From positions 1 through 6,329 of the forward strand of contig CAZRAW010000132.1 in the NCBI GenBank assembly GCA_964598065.1: 6,329 bases of DNA, read 5' to 3'. The position numbers and the translations under genes are program-made. This DNA is from Sulfidibacterium sp964598065 (lineage in GTDB: Bacteria; Bacteroidota; Bacteroidia; Bacteroidales; F082). The notes beneath the pieces are model-generated. The model was not told the origin of the DNA, ran no database searches, and saw only the letters and a list, made by a program, of their open reading frames with translations. Shown here piece after piece: positions 1 through 6,329 of this stretch; within the stretch, counting starts at the first letter, position 1, and each line of letters starts with the position of its first letter.

Positions 1-368
1 GATGTGCGTCAGATTTGGATTTTGTGAAGTGAAGATGTATCCATATATTTCGAACCGAACAAGATACAAAGATGGCGTGCAGCTGAGCAGTATAAATTTT
101 GAAATTGTGGCTATAATAAATGCACGTGTTTTTAATAAAATTGCCGGAAAACCATGCACTTTTATCTTTAAGAATCAATATAATAATTTATACATCAATA
201 ATTTAAGCGTTTTTCATCAGACCCTAAATAACAAATGCCTGGATTCAAAAAGACCCCGACTTTCTCCGTTATTGGCGGATACAGCCCGGACAGGTTAAAT
301 TCTAAGCCGCAAACTTATTTTTGCCGGAGTTTGGCTATTGAGAATTGGTTTTGGGTATCATCCACTTT
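1..368. other. Intergenic stretch, no convincing gene
   Basis: This AT-rich stretch lies downstream of rnz. The open frame at 2-298 (+) has no recognisable motif, a low-complexity composition and no visible start signal, so I do not call it a gene. On the minus strand, short frames after the rnz stop end within about 16 codons. Two weak signals are present: an imperfect hairpin at 306-335, and a minus-strand match to the Bacteroidota -7 box (TAAGTTTG, 317 down to 310) with no matching -33 box. A leftward gene or small RNA beginning outside the window cannot be excluded. Confidence 0.6.
306..335 (-). terminator. Weak hairpin after rnz, possible terminator
   Basis: On the minus strand, about 34 nt after the rnz stop, GCCAAACT can pair with AGTTTGCGGC. 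This gives an 8-bp stem with a 2-nt bulge and a 12-nt loop. The following bases are A/T-rich but contain no real U run. It is the only hairpin close behind rnz, but it is weak and overlaps a -7-like box. Confidence 0.25.
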
Positions 369-1277
369 TCATAATACGTACGTCTCCCCCTGCCTGCTCA
401 GGAGTGTATTTTCAAAAACTTCCCGTGCCTCTTCCAACAGATGCGAAGGTTCGGAAAAGCGGGCGGAAAAGTGCCCCAGCAAAAGCTGTTTAACACCGGC
501 TTTTGCAGCCAACCGTGCAGCCTGACGCGCTGTGGAATGAAATTTTTCGGCAGCTATTGCGGCCATGCTATCATCAAAGGTTGCCTCGTGGTAAAGCAAA
601 TCAACCGACCGGACAAACGGAATAAGCCTTTCGTCATAAGCCGTATCGGAACAGTAAGCATAACTTTTCGGAATGGACGGATTTAGGGTGATGTCCGCAT
701 TTTTCAATACCGTTCCATCGGACAGAATAAAATCGTCGCCATGCTTTATCCGGTGCATTTGCTCTATACCGGGCGTATAATGAGCTACAAAATTCTTGCG
801 CAGATTGCGCTCTTTCCCCTTTTCCCTAAATAAAAAGCCCCAGGTCGGTGTCTTGTGGTACAACGGAAAGCAACTTATTTTAAGATGTTTATCTTCGAAA
901 AGTATTTCCGTATCCTGCAACGCATGAAACAGTAAAGAGAACTTCAGCCGTGTATCCGAAGCCTTCAGTTGCATTTTAATAATCTGCTCCAGTGGCCCGG
1001 GACCATAAATATGCAGGGGCAACTCCCTGCCGAAAAGATGAAATGTGGAAATCATGCCTATCAGCCCGAAATAATGGTCGCCATGCAAATGACTGATAAA
1101 AATATGTGAAAGGTTTTTGTGCGAAACCTGATATTTAATCATTTGCATCTGTGTGCCCTCACCGCAGTCAATCAAAAATTTATGTTGATTATATCGCAGA
1201 AGTTGTGCGGTAGGGTTCTGAAAAGCCGTGGGTACAGCCGAGCCGTTTCCGAGAATGGTAACCTGAAAGTCTGTCAT
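369..1277 (-). CDS. rnz: Ribonuclease Z (tRNA 3' endonuclease)
   Basis: This 302-residue protein has the length and motif order of short-form RNase Z, the cytoplasmic metallo-beta-lactamase-fold endonuclease that cuts tRNA precursors after the discriminator base. The zinc motif HLHGDH is at residues 63-68. The other expected ligands are visible as H141 (LYHKTPTWGF), D211 (CSDTAYD) and H269 (LGHFSARF). H247 in FHSTARQAA matches the family's conserved histidine. The basic, variable stretch around residues 150-178 fits the tRNA-binding exosite arm. The start is ATG at 1277, giving MTDFQVTILGNGSAVPT, the usual N-terminus just before the first strand. There is only a weak AGGG about 11 nt upstream, as expected in Bacteroidota. 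The gene ends in TGA at 369-371 and appears intact. It lies on the same strand as rpsA, whose stop is 279 bases upstream. A terminator-like hairpin between them suggests separate transcription. No good promoter was found; TTATTTTG (1310-1303) is a one-mismatch -7 box only. Confidence 0.96.
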   Translation of the reverse strand: MTDFQVTILGNGSAVPTAFQNPTAQLLRYNQHKFLIDCGEGTQMQMIKYQVSHKNLSHIFISHLHGDHYFGLIGMISTFHLFGRELPLHIYGPGPLEQIIKMQLKASDTRLKFSLLFHALQDTEILFEDKHLKISCFPLYHKTPTWGFLFREKGKERNLRKNFVAHYTPGIEQMHRIKHGDDFILSDGTVLKNADITLNPSIPKSYAYCSDTAYDERLIPFVRSVDLLYHEATFDDSMAAIAAEKFHSTARQAARLAAKAGVKQLLLGHFSARFSEPSHLLEEAREVFENTLLSRQGETYVL

Positions 1278-1311
1278 AGTTAAATTTCCCTGTTCAAGGG
1301 CTCAAAATAAC

Positions 1312-1347
1312 AAAAAAATCCTCTCCCCGTAAGGAAAAGATTTTTTT
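1312..1347 (-). terminator. Bidirectional hairpin terminator, probably of rpsA
   Basis: The arms AAAAAAATC (1312-1320) and GATTTTTTT (1339-1347) pair perfectly over 9 bp. The stem continues inward with two C/A mismatches to TCC/GGA around a 6-nt loop. The A and T runs give a U tract in either direction. On the minus strand it follows rpsA, and it sits 34 bases before the rnz start. If the MITE-like element to its right is removed, the hairpin lies only about 16 nt after the rpsA stop, a typical terminator position. That is why I assign it to rpsA. Confidence 0.6.
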
Positions 1348-1370
1348 ATTCGACAAAAAGAACCTATTTA

Positions 1371-1556
1371 GAGTCTGTCCATAATGTCAAGAGTCTGGAG
1401 TAGAAAGTTCACTAACAAGGCTTGCGAGTTTTGAGTATCAGGAGTCCCGATGTAGCTTTTGTAAGGTTTTTATTTTAAAAACCAACAAAAAGCACAATCG
1501 GGATGACTAATTTTAAATACAAGCGTAACGAAGAAATCGGACATTATGGACAAACA
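1371..1556. mobile_element. MITE-like element (no transposase) at the rpsA stop codon
   Basis: The inner 13 bases of the ends, TGTCCATAATGTC (1376-1388) and its exact complement (1540-1552), form a perfect inverted repeat. Allowing two mismatches, it extends to 18 bp (1371-1388 against 1540-1557). Just outside is a direct repeat CTATTTA at 1364-1370 and 1557-1563, which reads as a target-site duplication of 6 or 7 bp; the flanking C makes the boundary ambiguous by one base. The interior has no open frame of useful length, so any movement would need a transposase supplied elsewhere. It contains a large imperfect hairpin and a second copy of AGAGTCTG (1370-1377 and 1390-1397). On the minus strand the element starts immediately after the rpsA TAG. 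I cannot assign an IS family. Confidence 0.65.
1445..1503. repeat. Imperfect hairpin inside the MITE-like element
   Basis: TCCCGAT (1445-1451) pairs with ATCGGGA (1497-1503). Further in, GCTTTT pairs with AAAAGC and GGTTTTT with AAAAACC around a 5-nt loop, with small internal loops between the blocks. The whole palindrome spans 59 bases. It could fold in RNA read through from rpsA, or in single-stranded DNA. It has no terminal U tract, so it is not a clear terminator. Confidence 0.55.
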
Positions 1557-3883
1557 CTATTTATTTCCTTTTTCTTCTTTTTCAAGATCTGATTTCAGAT
1601 TTGCCAAAACATCCAAGTCGCCGAGGGTAGTCTTTTCTATCTTTTCATTCAGCTTTTTCACAGCTCGTTTGGTGGTTTTGTTTTCGTCTTCTTTGGAACT
1701 TCCACCTTTACGTTTTTCAGAATTCTGGTATGTTTCAATATGCGAGAGAATAATCTTTTTGTTGTCTTTCGAAAATTCGATCACTTTGAAATTCAGTTTA
1801 TCTTCCGCTTTTGCCATGGTTCCATCTGCTTTTTTCATGTGACGCGAAGGAACAAATCCTTCAACACCATAAGGCATTGCAACAACAGCGCCGCGTTCAA
1901 GAATATTTATAACCGTACCTTCGTGAACCGAGCCAACGGTGAAAATCGTCTCGAAAACATCCCACGGATTTTCTTCCAGTTGTTTGTGGCCTAAGCTCAG
2001 ACGACGGTTTTCTTCGTCCACATCTAAAACAACTACGTCAATTTTTTCGCCGATTTTAGTAAATTCGGCAGGATGTTTAATTTTCTTCGACCAGGAAAGG
2101 TCGCTGATGTGAATCAAACCGTCAACACCTTCTTCAATTTCTACGAAGATACCGAAGTTGGTGAAGTTACGAACGGTAGCCGAATGTTTGGAATCAACAG
2201 GATATCTGTCGCGTATATCTTTCCACGGGTCGGGAATAAGCTGACGCATGCCCAGCGACATTTTACGCTCTTCGCGGTCGAGGGTCAGGATAACAGCATC
2301 CACTTTGTCGCCCACTTTCAGGAAATCCTGAGCTGTGCGCAGATGCTGCGACCACGACATTTCCGAAACATGAATCAAGCCTTCCACGCCGGGAGAAATT
2401 TCTATAAAGGCGCCGTAATCGGCAATCACAACCACTTTCCCCTTTACTTTATCACCCACTTTCAGGTTTTCATCCAATGAATCCCAAGGGTGAGGTGTCA
2501 GTTGTTTAAGACCGAGGGCAATCCGTTTTTTATTTTCGTCAAAGTCAAGGATAACCACTTTGAGTTTCTGATCCAGATCAACAACCTCCTGCGGGTGATT
2601 AATACGTCCCCAGGAGAGGTCGGTAATGTGAATCAAACCATCCACGCCACCGAGGTCGATAAAGACGCCGTAAGAGGTGATGTTCTTGACGGTTCCTTCC
2701 AGCACCTGACCTTTTTCGAGTTTGGCAATGATTTCAACCTTCTGAGCTTCCAGTTCCGCTTCAATCAATGCTTTGTGCGAAACAACCACGTTTTTGTATT
2801 CCTGGTTAATCTTCACAACCTTAAATTCCATGGTTTTGTTCACAAACACATCGTAGTCGCGAATGGGTTTCACATCAATTTGTGAACCGGGCAGAAAAGC
2901 TTCAATACCAAATACATCAACGATAAGCCCGCCTTTGGTACGACTTTTAACATATCCGTTAATAACTTCCTCTTTCTCATAAGCCTCATTGATACGATCC
3001 CACGATTTAAGGATGCGGGCTTTTTTGTGAGAGAGAATCATCTGTCCGGAAGCATCTTCCTGATTTTCAACATAAATTTCTACTGTATCGCCAACTTTCA
3101 AATCAGGGTTGTAACGGAATTCGTTGAAAGGCAATACACCATCCGACTTATAACCAATGTTTACAACAATCTCACGTGAGTTAATAGAAACCACGGCACC
3201 TTCAATCACCTCGTGCTCGGTAATGGAACTTAAAGTCTCTCCGTAAATGTTTTCCAGTTTTTTACGCTCTTCTTTTGAATAAATGTCCTGTTTGGTGTTG
3301 AGGGCATCCCAGTCAAATTCTTCAGGTTCGTCTTTTGTAGTGGCGGCAGGCTTGGCTTTTTCAACTTCTTCGTCCGGTGTGGCCTCAGCTTCTTTGGCCG
3401 GCTCCTCAATAGTTTCGGCTTTGGGTTCTACCGCAGCTTCCGTCTCTTCGGCAGCCTCGGCTTTAGGCTCAGCCACAGTATCTTCGGTGGTCTCGGCCTT
3501 TGTTTCTTCAGCAACTGTTTCTTCTTTTTCGGCTTTGGGTTCTACCGCNNNNNNNNNNNNNNNNNNNNNNNNNNNNNNNNNNNNNNNNNNNNNNNNNNNN
3601 NNNNNNNNNNNNNNNNNNNNNNNNNNNNNNNNNNNNNNNNNNNNNNNNCGGCCTTTGTTTCTTCAGCAACTGTTTCTTCTTTTTCGGCTTTGGGTTCTAC
3701 CGCAGCTTCCGTCTCTTCGGCAGCCTCGGCTTTAGGCTCAGCCACAGTATCTTCGGTGGTCTCGGCCTTTGTTTCTTCAGCAACTGTTTCTTCTTTTTCG
3801 GCTTTGGGTTCTACCGCTTTAGTTTCATCCACATTAGCTTCCGTTTCGAGCGTTTCGTTGATGTTCTTTTCGTTTTCTGACAT
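1557..3883 (-). CDS. rpsA: 30S ribosomal protein S1 with repeat-rich N-terminal extension (interrupted by assembly gap)
   Basis: Ribosomal protein S1 binds mRNA on the 30S subunit and helps place it for initiation. Six S1 (OB-fold) domains are visible, roughly at 3215-3021, 2969-2769, 2711-2502, 2462-2241, 2201-1977 and 1937-1731. The middle ones carry classic signatures such as YGVFIDLGGVDGLIHITDLSW and YGAFIEISPGVEGLIHVSEMSW. A charged tail ending in EKGNK precedes TAG at 1557-1559. The start is ATG at 3881-3883 (MSENEKNINETLE...). The GTG at 3476 is inside the repeat and is not a start. Before the S1 domains lies an acidic Glu/Ala/Lys/Thr-rich extension made of 38-residue repeats. A run of 100 Ns (3549-3648) breaks the frame on paper. 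Repeat phase predicts 59+114n missing bases, which restores the frame, so this is an assembly gap and not a real frameshift. The minimum product is then 761 residues, longer than E. coli S1 (557), mostly because of this extension. No strong Shine-Dalgarno site precedes the start. Confidence 0.95.
3417..3817 (-). repeat. 114-bp perfect tandem repeats within rpsA (38-residue units)
   Basis: Two full units, 3417-3530 and 3686-3799, are identical base for base by eye. An 18-base partial unit lies at 3531-3548 before the gap, a 37-base partial at 3649-3685 after it, and another 18-base partial at 3800-3817. The unit is 114 bp, a multiple of three, and encodes 38 residues containing EKEETVAEETKA, ETTEDTVAEPKA and EAAEETEAAVEPKA. 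The unit is acidic, has no hydrophobic core and is probably disordered. Base identity including silent positions indicates recent duplication or ongoing homogenisation. Confidence 0.93.
3549..3648. other. Assembly gap of exactly 100 Ns inside the rpsA repeat array
   Basis: The run is exactly 100 Ns, the usual placeholder for a gap of unknown size. It is flanked by partial copies of the same 114-bp repeat. The left flank covers the first 18 bases of a unit (plus-strand order) and the right flank the last 37, so a single bridging unit needs 59 bases and further units add 114 each. A true gap of 100 would break both the repeat phase and the reading frame. Confidence 0.95.
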
Positions 3884-3897
3884 TAAAAATTACTTGT

Positions 3898-3935
3898 GTT
3901 TCATCTCAACCGTCCGACACTTGTGAACATGAAAC
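3898..3935 (-). promoter_or_regulatory. Hairpin in the rpsA leader
   Basis: In the predicted rpsA 5' leader, GTTTCAT (3898-3904, plus strand) and ATGAAAC (3929-3935) form a perfect 7-bp inverted repeat with a 24-nt loop, ending about 14 nt before the ATG. A longer-range 6-bp complement, GTCCGA (3912-3917) with TCGGAC (3994-3999), could compete with it or stack on it. rpsA of E. coli is autoregulated through its leader; a similar role here is only an inference. Short stems like these also occur by chance. Confidence 0.3.
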
Positions 3936-4016
3936 GGGTTTAACAATTAATTATCTGTTTTAAAAAATTGATGAGTAAATGATTACACCGACTTCGGACA
4001 TTTTAAAACAAGGCTG

Positions 4017-4048
4017 CAAAATTAGTTATTTTTCTTTAATCCCATCAA
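4017..4048 (-). promoter_or_regulatory. Predicted rpsA promoter (Bacteroidota type)
   Basis: Read on the minus strand, TAATTTTG (4024 down to 4017) matches the Bacteroidota -7 consensus TAnnTTTG exactly. TTG at 4048-4046 lies 21 bases upstream of it, within the usual spacing for the -33 element. A TTTG at 4054-4051 is an alternative with a longer, 26-base spacer. Transcription would start near 4010, giving rpsA a leader of about 125 nt. Confidence 0.6.
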
Positions 4049-4117
4049 TTCAAAAGTGCTTTTTCTTTTTGCTGTTGAAAGCAGCCTGAAATCACATTAT
4101 TTTTTATTAATTTTTTT

Positions 4118-4311
4118 GGGCGGCTTCGGTTCCCCACACACAGGCCAACGCAAACCTCACCAGGCTGTCCGTTCATAGTCCTCGTGCCAAAGCGGTGTCA
4201 GCGAGGCGTTTTCAGTGGCTCCTCACGTCGCCCTGCCTCCGCCCGCTTCCATGCCGCTTTGGCGCTGCGGGCTATCCACTTCTATCCTTGCCGCTCTCTA
4301 TCCAATCACAA
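4118..4311. repeat. GC-rich structured intergenic island, possible dispersed repeat
   Basis: Hand counting gives about 62% GC for 4121-4300, sharply above the AT-rich flanks. It contains a perfect 10-bp inverted repeat, GCCAAAGCGG (4186-4195) and CCGCTTTGGC (4254-4263). Nested inside, GCGAGGC (4201-4207) can pair with GCCTCCGC (4235-4242) with one bulge. A GGCTRTCC motif occurs at 4163-4170 and 4270-4277 in similar surroundings. From memory, GC-rich intergenic repeats with GGGCTATCC-like cores are common in some Bacteroidota genomes, but I could not check this. The overlapping open frame at 4215-4616 has no protein-like features. A structured RNA is an alternative. Confidence 0.45.
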
Positions 4312-4375
4312 CCTCACAGAATAGAATTCTACCCGACTTGCCGGCATTTTTATCCCGGTCAACAGTAAATAAAAT

Positions 4376-4383
4376 TACTTTTG
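4376..4383 (+). promoter_or_regulatory. Predicted -7 box of the M23 peptidase gene
   Basis: TACTTTTG matches the TAnnTTTG consensus exactly. The -33 element is poor: only a T-rich stretch at 4347-4351 lies at about the right distance. Transcription would begin near 4390, leaving a leader of about 39 nt before ATG 4429. The box overlaps the TTG at 4381, which therefore cannot be the translation start if this promoter is real. Confidence 0.5.
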
Positions 4384-4428
4384 CAAATCACAAAGACAAT
4401 CGCATTTTTAGCGGAAACAAATTCGTTT

Positions 4429-6171
4429 ATGAAGCTACTTTTTTCACAAAAAATCATTTTGCTCAGCATGGTTTTTTCCTTTGTTGCGCTTTCCCTCTCA
4501 GCACAACAAAAATATCCTCAACACTATTTTCGTTCACCGGTTGGCTTCCCCATACGTCTCTCGGGAACTTTCGGAGAACTGCGCGATGGGCATCTTCATT
4601 CCGGCATAGATATTAAAACCGGAGACGTTCAGGGTAAAAAGGTTTATGCTGTGGCCAGCGGTTACGTTTCCCGAATAAAAATTTCACTAACAGGCTATGG
4701 CAAAGCGTTATACATTACCCACCCCAACGGTTATGTTTCGGTTTACGGCCACCTCGAGAAATTTAATCCTCAGTTGCAGCGCTATGTCAAAGCCATCCAG
4801 TATAAACGGGAGAAGTTTACGGTACAGATTTTCCCGCCCAAAGATAGTATCCGTGTAAAAAAGGGAGAAGTAATTGCCTATTCCGGAAATACCGGTGGAA
4901 CCACGGGGCCGCATCTTCATTTTGAAATCAGAGTGGGAAAGTCACAACATCCCGTCAATCCGCTGCTTTTCGGAAGCATAAAAAGTACTGATAATTTAGC
5001 ACCAAAAATAGTACAACTTGCTGTTTTTCCGGTTTATCCCGGAAGTCGAATAAATTACAAACAGGACACGCTCATTTTTCCCGTTGCCGGTCATGGCAAA
5101 GCTTATTACCTTAAAAATGAACCTGTAATTCACGTTCGGGGACCGGTTTCCTTTGGGCTGGGGACTTACGATGTGATGAACGGTACCCACAATAAAAATG
5201 GTGTTTACGCCATTCGGCTTTACGAAGGTACTGTTCCGGTATTTACCCTCCAGATGAACCGGATATCTTTTAGCACAACCCGTTACGTAAACAGCCTGAT
5301 TGATTACAACTATTTTGAAAAAACCGGGAAACGTCTAATTCGTACGCAAGTTGACACAAACAATCGGATAGGAAATTACCGGCATATCTTTAACCGGGGC
5401 ATCTTTACTTTCAACGATACGCTGCCACATCATTTCAAATATGTAGTGAGCGATGCTTACGGAAATTCGGCAATTTTGAAGTTTACCATTCAGGATGCTC
5501 CGGCTGCAAACCCGGGTTCCAAAAAGATAAACAGGAAATCCGGAACTTTTATCCGTTTCAACCGGCCTGCACAAATAGATTCGGGTAACATCAGCCTTTC
5601 CTTTCCAAAAGATTGTTTTTATCGCTCTTTTTATTTTCATTTAAAGCAACTTCCGGCGACAAACACGACACTCTCTCCCGTTTTTGCCGTAGACAACCGG
5701 TTTGTTCCGGCACAAAAATATTTCAGTCTGAGTATTACAGATGACTCACTGGCGCCTTCACTCAAAAAGAAAACCTACATCGCTTACGCTCCCGACACCA
5801 AAGCGGATTATTCATGGGTTGGCGGCACCTGGAACGGGAATATCATCGGGGTCAAAACAAGAAACCTCGGCGATTACACCCTTATGGCGGATACTATTCC
5901 ACCTTTCATAAAACCCGTGAATTTTGGCAATGGCACAAAAGTAACCGGCAAACATTCTCTCAGGGTGATAATCGAAGACAAGCAAAGCGGCATTAAAGAC
6001 TATCGTGCCACCCTAAACGGCCTTTGGATATTGATGGAATACGATGTAAAAACCAATACTTTGACTTATAATTTCGACTCCATGCTGAAAAAAGGAAAAA
6101 ATAAATTCCGGCTAATCGTCCATGACAACGTGGGTAACGAAAGTGTTTTTAAAGTACTTATATACAATTGA
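4429..6171 (+). CDS. Secreted M23-family metallopeptidase (LytM-like peptidoglycan endopeptidase)
   Basis: This 580-residue protein begins with a signal peptide: basic MKLLFSQK, a hydrophobic core, then SLSA|QQ with cleavage predicted after residue 25. No lipobox cysteine is seen, so export to the periplasm or beyond is likely. The M23/LytM zinc site is complete: H57 and D61 in HLHSGID, H108 in VYGHLE, and H162 and H164 in GPHLHFE. Such enzymes are zinc-dependent and cut peptide cross-links or stems in peptidoglycan. The spacing from H108 to H162 is 54 residues, about 20 longer than in LytM, so a loop of charged residues (roughly 112-140) is inserted. From about residue 186 on I recognise no named domain. 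The last 94 residues (from ADTIPPFIKP, 487) look like an Ig-like beta-sandwich, with IEDKQSGI and VHDNVGNES. ATG 4429 is chosen over TTG 4381 because the latter overlaps the -7 box and would place 16 polar residues before the signal peptide. It is transcribed divergently from rpsA. The precise substrate and partners are unknown. Confidence 0.92.
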   Translation: MKLLFSQKIILLSMVFSFVALSLSAQQKYPQHYFRSPVGFPIRLSGTFGELRDGHLHSGIDIKTGDVQGKKVYAVASGYVSRIKISLTGYGKALYITHPNGYVSVYGHLEKFNPQLQRYVKAIQYKREKFTVQIFPPKDSIRVKKGEVIAYSGNTGGTTGPHLHFEIRVGKSQHPVNPLLFGSIKSTDNLAPKIVQLAVFPVYPGSRINYKQDTLIFPVAGHGKAYYLKNEPVIHVRGPVSFGLGTYDVMNGTHNKNGVYAIRLYEGTVPVFTLQMNRISFSTTRYVNSLIDYNYFEKTGKRLIRTQVDTNNRIGNYRHIFNRGIFTFNDTLPHHFKYVVSDAYGNSAILKFTIQDAPAANPGSKKINRKSGTFIRFNRPAQIDSGNISLSFPKDCFYRSFYFHLKQLPATNTTLSPVFAVDNRFVPAQKYFSLSITDDSLAPSLKKKTYIAYAPDTKADYSWVGGTWNGNIIGVKTRNLGDYTLMADTIPPFIKPVNFGNGTKVTGKHSLRVIIEDKQSGIKDYRATLNGLWILMEYDVKTNTLTYNFDSMLKKGKNKFRLIVHDNVGNESVFKVLIYN

Positions 6172-6329
6172 TAAAATTACATTTTGGTTCTACTACCATT
6201 TTAGTGGGTAAATTGCTTTTGAAGTATCGGAGGCATTCCTTTGGAAGAAGACCTAAGACCGAAGACCGAAGACCGAAGATGTTGATGCCTAAATAGCGTT
6301 GACCGTTTTCACTTACTTATTTTCACCTT
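6172..6329. other. Downstream noncoding end of window
   Basis: No gene is seen after the peptidase stop (TGA 6169-6171). A small hairpin TTCC/GGAA with a 3-nt loop lies at 6236-6246. A 6-bp inverted repeat AGGCAT (6231-6236) and ATGCCT (6285-6290) brackets the heptanucleotide array. No clear terminator follows the peptidase gene; the ACCA...TGGGT stretch near 6195-6209 is too weak to call. Confidence 0.5.
6248..6279. repeat. Heptanucleotide tandem repeat (AAGACCG)
   Basis: Three exact copies of AAGACCG (6255-6275) are preceded by one variant AAGACCT (6248-6254) and followed by AAGA, about 4.5 units in all. The array is noncoding as far as can be seen. Copy number in such short arrays often varies between strains. 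Confidence 0.85.

Noticed and set aside
2..298. Possible 98-codon gene at the left edge
   Set aside because: It has no recognisable domain, Asn/Ile/Phe-rich AT-driven composition, no ribosome-binding or promoter signal, and it runs against the rnz direction.
2073..2885. Two plus-strand open frames of 131-135 codons inside rpsA
   Set aside because: They are antisense shadows of the S1 domains; their repeated NVNQTV/NVNQAF/NVNQTI patterns mirror the conserved GLIHI motif of the real frame.
1557..3476. A separate S1 gene starting at GTG 3476
   Set aside because: The GTG encodes a valine inside the 38-residue repeat. The frame looks separate from the upstream part only because the 100-N placeholder has the wrong length; 59+114n bases joins the two parts.
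3417..3817. CRISPR array or minisatellite outside a gene
   Set aside because: The repeats are 114 bp, contiguous without spacers, a multiple of three, and lie in frame within rpsA.
3283..3926. Plus-strand open frames rich in Ser, Ala and Val, or in Phe and Leu, across the repeat region
   Set aside because: They are the antisense of the Glu/Ala/Lys repeat of rpsA and have no motif or start signal of their own.
4381..4428. TTG 4381 as start of the M23 peptidase
   Set aside because: It overlaps a perfect -7 box, and the 16 extra residues would sit before a normal signal peptide. ATG 4429 gives a typical signal sequence.
4215..4616. Open frame of 133 codons across the GC-rich island and into the peptidase gene
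   Set aside because: It overlaps the peptidase coding start in another frame, has a Pro/Ser-rich composition without motifs, and arises from the high-GC repeat-like stretch.

Overview
The window looks like the chromosome of a member of the Bacteroidota. Four things point there. Two upstream regions carry perfect TAnnTTTG -7 boxes. The starts have A/T-rich leaders without good Shine-Dalgarno sites. The exported protein has a signal peptide ending in ...SLSA|QQ. The ribosomal protein S1 has a long acidic N-terminal extension. No species can be named from the sequence alone.

Layout from left to right: positions 1-368 hold no convincing gene. Ribonuclease Z (rnz) runs leftward at 369-1277. The 279-base gap to the next gene holds a terminator-like hairpin and, against the next stop codon, a compact MITE-like element of about 186 bp. 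This element has imperfect 18-bp terminal inverted repeats and a 6-7 bp flanking direct repeat. Ribosomal protein S1 (rpsA) runs leftward at 1557-3883. Its N-terminal extension is encoded by perfectly identical 114-bp tandem repeats, broken by a run of exactly 100 Ns. The divergent intergenic region 3884-4428 holds a likely rpsA promoter and leader, a GC-rich structured island (about 62% GC) and a likely promoter for the rightward gene. That gene, at 4429-6171, encodes a secreted M23-family peptidoglycan endopeptidase with a large C-terminal region I do not recognise. The last 158 bases are noncoding and carry a heptanucleotide tandem repeat.

rnz (tRNA 3'-end maturation) and rpsA (mRNA binding and translation initiation) are both translation-related and lie on the same strand. 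The peptidase is transcribed away from them and serves the cell envelope. Nothing links the three into one new system, and I see no defence, CRISPR, phage or secondary-metabolite machinery. The most interesting items are the repeat-encoded S1 extension, whose true length is hidden by the assembly gap, and the small mobile-like element sitting at the rpsA stop codon.
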